NCBI GenBank assembly: GCA_035635575.1
Contig: DASQAV010000041.1
Span: 1-24,687, forward strand
Source: WS-7 sp035635575
Lineage (GTDB): Bacteria > Eisenbacteria > RBG-16-71-46 > SZUA-252
Reading direction: 5' to 3'
Length of the DNA: 24,687 nucleotides
Below are positions 16,705 to 22,246 of the stretch, piece by piece. Both the position numbers and the translations under genes were made by a program. The notes under the pieces are model-generated. The model worked only from the letters and a program-made list of their open reading frames with translations. It did not search any database and was not told the origin of the DNA. The number at the start of each line of letters is the position of its first letter. Position 1 is the first letter of the stretch.

Positions 16705-17118
16705 TCAGCCTCCGATCACCGCGATCTGGGATGCGCCGCAGTGCTTTGCCTCGTCCAGCACCGAGACGAAGGTCCCGTGCGGCACGTCGTCATTGCAGCG
16801 GACCGCGACCATCTTGGTCGCGCTCGCGGCAAGAAGCGGCTTGAGAATGTCCGACAGCAGCCTTCTCGGGACGAGACTCGAGTTCACCATGACGTTGTCC
16901 GCCGAGACCACGGTGATCTCGATCCGCTCGGTGCGCACCTTCTCGGCGGACTTCTGACCGCCCGTGGCGGCGTTCCGGACCAGGATTCCGGACTGAAACG
17001 CCATGGGGGTCGTGATCATGAGAATGACCACCAGCACCAGCGACACGTCGATCAGGGGCGTCATGTTCACTTCGTGGATCCCTTCCGGGACCCGCTTGCC
17101 TCGCGTGTATCGGCGCAC
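16705..17118 (-). CDS. ExbD/TolR-family motor protein (first copy)
   Basis: 137 residues, starting 9 nt after the exbB stop. Membrane helix ~17-38 beginning VNMTPLIDVSLVLVVILMI, with Asp24 as the proton-carrying residue. The periplasmic domain diverges from the second copy. It has two Cys (VAVRCNDD and EAKHCGAS) that could form a disulfide, and lacks the RADxxxxY pattern common in ExbD. The MTPLIDV motif places it firmly in the ExbD/TolR family. Together with exbB and the second exbD it forms a one-plus-two set, an arrangement known both from Bacteroidetes Exb systems and from the Myxococcus AglR-AglQ-AglS gliding motor. Confidence 0.95.
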   Translation of the reverse strand: MRRYTRGKRVPEGIHEVNMTPLIDVSLVLVVILMITTPMAFQSGILVRNAATGGQKSAEKVRTERIEITVVSADNVMVNSSLVPRRLLSDILKPLLAASATKMVAVRCNDDVPHGTFVSVLDEAKHCGASQIAVIGG

Positions 17119-17127
17119 GAGAGCTCC

Positions 17128-17775
17128 TTACGCGGCGCGCGTCGAATGGCGGGACGCGCTCCGGTGTGTGGACTCGATGCGAAGGGTGCGCGCATGGTTC
17201 TCGGCCACCGTCAGCAAGGTGCCCATCTGGCGCACGAAGTGGTTGTAGAGCATGACCGCCGGGACCGCGACGAGAAGTCCGGCAGCCGTCGTGAAGAGCG
17301 CTTCCGCGACGCCCGCCGCCACGACGGACGGTCCGGCGGAGCCGGTCCGCGCCATGTCATGGAAGGCGCGCATGATTCCCCACACGGTTCCCAGGAGTCC
17401 GATCAGAGGCGCGGTGTTGCCCATCGTGCCCAGGAATCCCAGGTTCCGCTCCAGCGCCATGCGCTGCTCGCTCAGGACGATCTGGAGCTTCTCCTCGGCC
17501 GCCTCGGCCGGCAGGTCGGCGTTCCGGAGAATCTCGGACGCCACCGCTCCGAAGGGATGCGGGCTTTCGGCGCAGATCCGGACGGCTTCCTCACGGTTCC
17601 CGCGCGCGAGCGCCTTCAGGGCCGTGGCCAGGGACGTGTCCGGATTCCCCCGGCGCTTCGTGAAGTAGAACATACGCTCGAGCGCGAACCCGACCGTGAG
17701 CACGCTGCAGATCAGGATCACCACCATGACCGGACTCGAGCGCATCGCGCCGATCCAGTCGAAATTCTCGAACAT
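17128..17775 (-). CDS. ExbB/TolQ/MotA-family proton channel protein
   Basis: 215 residues, with AAAGGAG ~7 nt upstream of the ATG. Three membrane helices: ~14-37 (SPVMVVILICSVLTVGFALE), ~118-136 (GNTAPLIGLLGTVWGIM, the family signature) and ~155-178 (GVAEALFTTAAGLLVAVPAV, with the conserved Thr pair 162-163). The cytoplasmic loop between the first two helices (~40-115) is of normal length. It forms the pentameric channel around ExbD helices that turns proton flow into motion or force. Position: 32 nt after the TPR gene, 9 nt before the first exbD. Confidence 0.96.
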   Translation of the reverse strand: MFENFDWIGAMRSSPVMVVILICSVLTVGFALERMFYFTKRRGNPDTSLATALKALARGNREEAVRICAESPHPFGAVASEILRNADLPAEAAEEKLQIVLSEQRMALERNLGFLGTMGNTAPLIGLLGTVWGIMRAFHDMARTGSAGPSVVAAGVAEALFTTAAGLLVAVPAVMLYNHFVRQMGTLLTVAENHARTLRIESTHRSASRHSTRAA

Positions 17776-17807
17776 GGACGAACTCCTTTCGTGAACCGGT
17801 TTCGGGA

Positions 17808-20800
17808 CTACCGCTTCTTCGTTCCTGGCTGAAGCTGGGACGCGCGCCCCTTGGCGAGCGACGCCAGCTCTTGATCCTGCGAGTTACGCGCGATGTCGAG
17901 GTAGACGTCATATGCCTTGGCGAAGCTCTTCCGGGATTCGTAGATCGCGGCGCAGCGCGTGAGCGCCGAGACCCGGAACGCGTTCTTTCGGTCGGTCGAG
18001 GCCGCCGCCTGGAGATAGGCGCGGAGGGCGCCGTCCAGATCGCCCTGCGTCTCGCGGCACCGGCCCAGCCGGTACTCGGCCTCCACGGCGAGCGATTTCG
18101 AGCGCGCCGCGGCGGCCGCGGCTTCGAAGTTCTTTTCAGCTTCCTTCAGGTTGCCGGCGGTTTCGTCCATGTCGCCCAGCTGGAACGCGACGTCGGCGGC
18201 CCGCGGATCGCCCGGGGACTCGGCGCGGAAGCGCTCCAGGGACGCGCGAGCCTCCTCGGACTGGCCGAGCACCTTCTGGCACAGGGCGAGGTTGTACCGC
18301 GACGCGGACTTCATTTCCGTGGAGAGGCTCTCCTCGAGCACCCGGGTGAACGCGACCGCGGCCTGCGCGTATTCCTTGGATTCGAACTGCATCAACCCCA
18401 GGCGGAACTCGACGGTGGAGCGGAGGTCGCTCTCCACGAACAGGGACAGGAACTGCTCGTAGGAGAGCCGTGCTTCCGCCGCCGATCCGCTCCGCGCGTA
18501 GGAATCCGCGAGGAGGAATTGGGCCTGGTCGGCCGCCGAGTAGCCCGGGAACCGGCTCACGACGCGCCGGAAACCCTCCGCCGCGTCCGTGTACTCCTCC
18601 TTCTGATAGTGCCGCTTGGCGATCTGGAACTGCGCGTCCGCCGCGAAGGCGCTCGAGGGGTACTTCTCGATCAGGGTCTCGAGGACCTCGGAGCCCTTCG
18701 CCGTCTGTCCGAGGCGATAGAGCGCGAGCTCGGTTCCTCGCTGAGCCTCGCGCGCGGCCGGACTGTTCGCATACTGCTCCTGGGTCTTGGCGAACCCCGC
18801 GAGGGCCGCCGCGTCGTTTCCGGCGTTGTACTCGCACTGCGCCAGCCGGAGCGTCGCGAGCGCCGCCACGTCCGTCGAGGCGAAGTGCTCGAGGAGCCCC
18901 GCGTAGCAGCGCTTCGCTTCCGCGTAGCGCTGGGCCATGAAATAGAGGTCTCCCGCGCGGGCCCACGCCCGTTCGGCGATGGGCGCGTCCGCGCTGTCCC
19001 GAACCACGGCCTCCCACTGATCCACGGCATCTCCGGCCCGGTTCAAGCGCGCGTAGCAGAGCCCCGCCTGATAGCGGGCGGAGAGGCGATCCGCGTGCGT
19101 GGGGAACTGTTTCAGGAACATCTCGTACGTGGCCGCGGCGTCCCGATAGCGCTTCTGGTTGAAGCGGTAGCGCGCGATGTCCAGGAGCGCCCCGCTCACG
19201 ACCGGGCTGTTCCCCGACGCGCCGAACACGGCGACCAGCCGCTCCTCCGAGGCGACCGCGAGGCTGTCGCGCCCTTGGCGGGCGTACGTCCACGCGAGGA
19301 GCTTCGTGGCCGAGGCGCCGATCGGGTGGCCGGGGAAATCACGCGTGAGGCGCTCGAGCGTGGCTTGAGCCTCCGCGTAGCGCCCCTGGGCGGCGGAGGC
19401 GTCGGCGTCGATCAGGAGCGCCCACGCGCGCCACGGAGAGCGGCTCGGCGGCAGGCGCTGGAGCATGAGATGCGGCGCGCCCGCGAGCTGGCCGATGTTT
19501 CCGGCCTTGTGGTAGCTGTACTCGAGCAGGCAGAGAGACGCGTCCACCAGCTCTCCCAGGTCCGGCGACGCGAACGTGAGCGTCGACGTGGAGGAGTCGC
19601 TTCGCGTCGCGTACCGGTCGAGCACGATCTGGAAATACGGGGCCGCGGCCATGGGACGGTTCTGCGAGAGGAGACCCACACCCGCCAGATACGCGGCCGC
19701 GGGAGCTTCGGGCTCCAGCGGATAACCTGAGACGACGGTCTGGTAGGTTCCGGTCGCGTCCGAGCCTCGGCCCATCGCGTCGAGGCAGCGTGCCACCCGG
19801 TACTGGGCGCTCGCCGCCACGGAATGCTGGAAATACGTCGTGAGCACGCGGTTCAGCTCCGTGATGGCTTCCGCGTACTTCCTCTTTCCGATCAGGGACT
19901 CGCCGATCAGGAACTGCGCGCGCGCAGCGACGTCGGTGCCGGCGCGGCGCGCCACGATCCCGCGCAGGAGCGCGAGCGAGGAATCGACCGAGCCCGCGAG
20001 GTAGGTCGATCCCGCCCAGCGAAGCTCCGCCTCGGCGCGCACGTTCTCATCGCGCACCTTCTGTGCGGCGCCGGCGAATTCCTCAGCGGCGCTCCGGTAG
20101 TCCTTCGCCCTGAGAAACGCGTCCGCCTTGGCCAGGATCGCGAAGTCGCGAAGCTTCGATTCGGGATAGCGGTCGGCGACGTCCTGGAAGGCCGCCGCGG
20201 CCCGGAGCAGCGAGCCCGAGCCGAGGAGGCAGAGGGCGCGCAGGTAGATGGCGGCCGGGCCGGTGGGCTTCGGCCCCAGCATGGCGAGCGCTTCGGCCGG
20301 CTTGCCCCGCTGGTAGAGGACGGTGGACCGGGCCAGGAGGACGCGCGGGTCGACGGCGTACCAGCCGCGCGCCGCGGTCAGCGCGGTGAGTGTCTTGTCC
20401 GCGACGGTGGGATCTCCGCGGCGGAGCGCGTTCCAGGCCAGGGCCAGCTCCGCCTCGCCCACGAGCGGGCTCTGCGGATAACGGCCCTTCCACTCCATCC
20501 AGGCCTTCGCGGCCTCGGCGTCCCTGCCCGCGGCCTCGGTCGCCTGGATCGCGGAGAAGGCGGCGTCATCGGCGAACGCAGTCTTGCCCAGTCCGCCTTC
20601 CGCCTGACGGAACTCGTCCCGCGCTTCCGTATAGCGCCCGAGCCCGAACCGGATCTCGCCGGACAGGAACCGCGCCGCGGTCTGCTCGTCGTCCGTTCCG
20701 CGCCGAATGACGCGCTGGGTGATCTGAAGCGCTCCCTCCAGGGCCGCGGTCCGGTCCGTGCTGCCGAGGAGGCGGGCCGATTCGAAACGAAGTCCGGCTT

Positions 20801-20969
20801 CCTGGAGCTCCGCGCCGGGCGCCGCCTCCACGGGTACCGGCGCCTTCTTCGCGCCGGCGTACGCCGTGGTCGTGAGGCCGCCCACGAGGAGCGTCCCCGC
20901 GAGTCCGAGGAGCGGGAGACCGAGCCGTATTCTTGCGATCCGCGTCATCATCCGTGGCTCCGCGTTCAT
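17808..20969 (-). CDS. Large exported tetratricopeptide-repeat protein
   Basis: 1053 residues. The N-terminus carries a signal peptide (LGLPLLGLAGTLLVGG...AYAGAKK, ~1-38). The ATG at 20969 has no ribosome-binding site. An in-frame ATG at 20951 (Met7) has GGAG 6 nt before it and may be the true start. Nearly the whole protein is TPR-like helical hairpins spaced ~34-40 residues, e.g. RYTEARDEFRQAE, KYAEAITELNRVLTTYF, RYAEAQATLERLTRDFPGHP, RYRDAAATYEMFLKQFP, EYTDAAEGFRRVVSRFPGYS, EYAQAAVAFTRVL. The pattern of an aromatic, A, then FP or YP resembles the Tol-Pal-associated CpoB/YbgF and BamD repeats. No catalytic motif is seen. Probably a periplasmic scaffold for the motor encoded right after it. 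Confidence 0.92.
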   Translation of the reverse strand: MNAEPRMMTRIARIRLGLPLLGLAGTLLVGGLTTTAYAGAKKAPVPVEAAPGAELQEAGLRFESARLLGSTDRTAALEGALQITQRVIRRGTDDEQTAARFLSGEIRFGLGRYTEARDEFRQAEGGLGKTAFADDAAFSAIQATEAAGRDAEAAKAWMEWKGRYPQSPLVGEAELALAWNALRRGDPTVADKTLTALTAARGWYAVDPRVLLARSTVLYQRGKPAEALAMLGPKPTGPAAIYLRALCLLGSGSLLRAAAAFQDVADRYPESKLRDFAILAKADAFLRAKDYRSAAEEFAGAAQKVRDENVRAEAELRWAGSTYLAGSVDSSLALLRGIVARRAGTDVAARAQFLIGESLIGKRKYAEAITELNRVLTTYFQHSVAASAQYRVARCLDAMGRGSDATGTYQTVVSGYPLEPEAPAAAYLAGVGLLSQNRPMAAAPYFQIVLDRYATRSDSSTSTLTFASPDLGELVDASLCLLEYSYHKAGNIGQLAGAPHLMLQRLPPSRSPWRAWALLIDADASAAQGRYAEAQATLERLTRDFPGHPIGASATKLLAWTYARQGRDSLAVASEERLVAVFGASGNSPVVSGALLDIARYRFNQKRYRDAAATYEMFLKQFPTHADRLSARYQAGLCYARLNRAGDAVDQWEAVVRDSADAPIAERAWARAGDLYFMAQRYAEAKRCYAGLLEHFASTDVAALATLRLAQCEYNAGNDAAALAGFAKTQEQYANSPAAREAQRGTELALYRLGQTAKGSEVLETLIEKYPSSAFAADAQFQIAKRHYQKEEYTDAAEGFRRVVSRFPGYSAADQAQFLLADSYARSGSAAEARLSYEQFLSLFVESDLRSTVEFRLGLMQFESKEYAQAAVAFTRVLEESLSTEMKSASRYNLALCQKVLGQSEEARASLERFRAESPGDPRAADVAFQLGDMDETAGNLKEAEKNFEAAAAAARSKSLAVEAEYRLGRCRETQGDLDGALRAYLQAAASTDRKNAFRVSALTRCAAIYESRKSFAKAYDVYLDIARNSQDQELASLAKGRASQLQPGTKKR

Positions 20970-20973
20970 GGGG

Positions 20974-22233
20974 TTACGGCTGGATCGGGATCACCGGAAC
21001 GGAGCCCTGCGGTCCGCCCGTGGAGATCTCGACGGTTTGCGCGGGGCTCAGGACCTCACGGCCTTCCGCGTCGTGCACCATGAGCTGATAGCGATAGCTT
21101 CCGTCCGGAAGCGGCAGGCCGTTCTCGTCCTTGCCGTCCCACATGAGATGGGCGGGAGGGATCCCCTTGCCGCCGAACTTCCGCACGACCTGGTTCGTCT
21201 TGTTGATGAGCGAGAGCTCCCAGTTGTCCGTGTCGCCCTTGGTGCGCGACCCGAGCGAGATGTTGGTCACCGCGTTCTCGCCGGTGGGCGAGAAGACTTC
21301 CGGCTCCGCCTTGGCGGTCGCGTAGAAGCCGCCAAACCGGTACGAGACGCCAATTCGATGGATCATGCCGAGCGGATGGTCGGAGACGCCGTAGTCGAAC
21401 TGGTAGTGGCCGCCGGTGCGGTAGCTGAATCCGCCGCTTGGGCGCTGGTCGTTCATTCCGACCCGCAGCGCGAACGCCGGCTGGATCCAGTACTCCGATC
21501 CGCCGTGCATCGTCATGCCGAACTTCTGGGTCTGGTCCAGCTCGCCCGTGATCAGGCCGCGTCCACGCATGACGCTCGCCGAGAATCCGCCGCGGAACTG
21601 GGTCGCGTACGTCTCCTTGGTGTCACGCAGCGTGATGCTGGGCCCGCCGAGGTTCAGGGCCGAGGCCCCGACCCGGATGGCCGGCGTGACGTTCATGATC
21701 GCACCCACGTCGAATCCGACCCCGCCGCCGCTGAAGTCCTCGAGGGTCTGGCGCACGAGCTTCGAGCTCACACCGAGCGCGAATCGGGGCGTCACCGCGC
21801 GGGACATCGTGAGGATGTAGGCGGTCTGGCTCTCGCGGAACGTTCCGATGACGTTGTTCATGTCGTCCGTCTTCTCGAAGGCGCCCGAACGGAGCGAGAG
21901 CACGCTGAGCCCGAAGCTCGGAAGCTTGCTTCCCGGGACCGCGAACTGAAACGCGCCGAGGGTCGTGTCGTCGAAGAGGCGAGACACGTCCATGCGCATC
22001 TCGTTGGGCACGAGCGTGCTGAGGCCCGCGGGATTCCAGATGACCGAGGACGCGTCATCCGCGGCGCCGACGAAGGCGCCGCCCAGACCCAGCGTGCGTG
22101 CGTTGACGTAGGTCGAGAGCCACGCCCCCGGCGCGCCCCCGGCTTCCTGTTCACTCCACGCCGGACCGGCGCTCAGGAGCAGCGCGCCGGCGAGGACGAG
22201 ATTCAAGACAGCGATCTTCACGATGCGGTTCAT
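20974..22233 (-). CDS. PorV/PorQ-family outer-membrane protein with C-terminal FlgD-Ig-like domain
   Basis: 419 residues from the ATG at 22233, chosen because GAGGAGG lies directly upstream and a signal peptide follows (NRIVKIAVLNLVLAGALLL...AWSE); the frame extends 16 codons further without such signs. After the signal: NARTLGLGGAFVGAADDASSVIWNPAGLS, the hallmark N-terminal hatch of PorV/PorQ (UPF0164) barrels. Many amphipathic strands follow to ~310. The C-terminal part (~314-405) starts FSPTGENAVTNI and contains AHLMWDGKDENG and PLPDGSYRYQLMVHD, a FlgD-Ig-like domain fused to the barrel. PorV in Bacteroidetes is a type IX secretion factor that ferries substrates. Whether this one does so is inference. 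Gaps: 13 nt from the upstream Ig gene, 4 nt to the TPR gene. Confidence 0.9.
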   Translation of the reverse strand: MNRIVKIAVLNLVLAGALLLSAGPAWSEQEAGGAPGAWLSTYVNARTLGLGGAFVGAADDASSVIWNPAGLSTLVPNEMRMDVSRLFDDTTLGAFQFAVPGSKLPSFGLSVLSLRSGAFEKTDDMNNVIGTFRESQTAYILTMSRAVTPRFALGVSSKLVRQTLEDFSGGGVGFDVGAIMNVTPAIRVGASALNLGGPSITLRDTKETYATQFRGGFSASVMRGRGLITGELDQTQKFGMTMHGGSEYWIQPAFALRVGMNDQRPSGGFSYRTGGHYQFDYGVSDHPLGMIHRIGVSYRFGGFYATAKAEPEVFSPTGENAVTNISLGSRTKGDTDNWELSLINKTNQVVRKFGGKGIPPAHLMWDGKDENGLPLPDGSYRYQLMVHDAEGREVLSPAQTVEISTGGPQGSVPVIPIQP

Positions 22234-22246
22234 GTCTCCTCCTCGA

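Noticed and set aside
17871..19730. 619-aa open frame on the + strand opposite the TPR gene
   Set aside because: Low-complexity Arg/Glu/Leu composition and no ribosome-binding site or family motif. The minus-strand TPR repeats are unmistakable.
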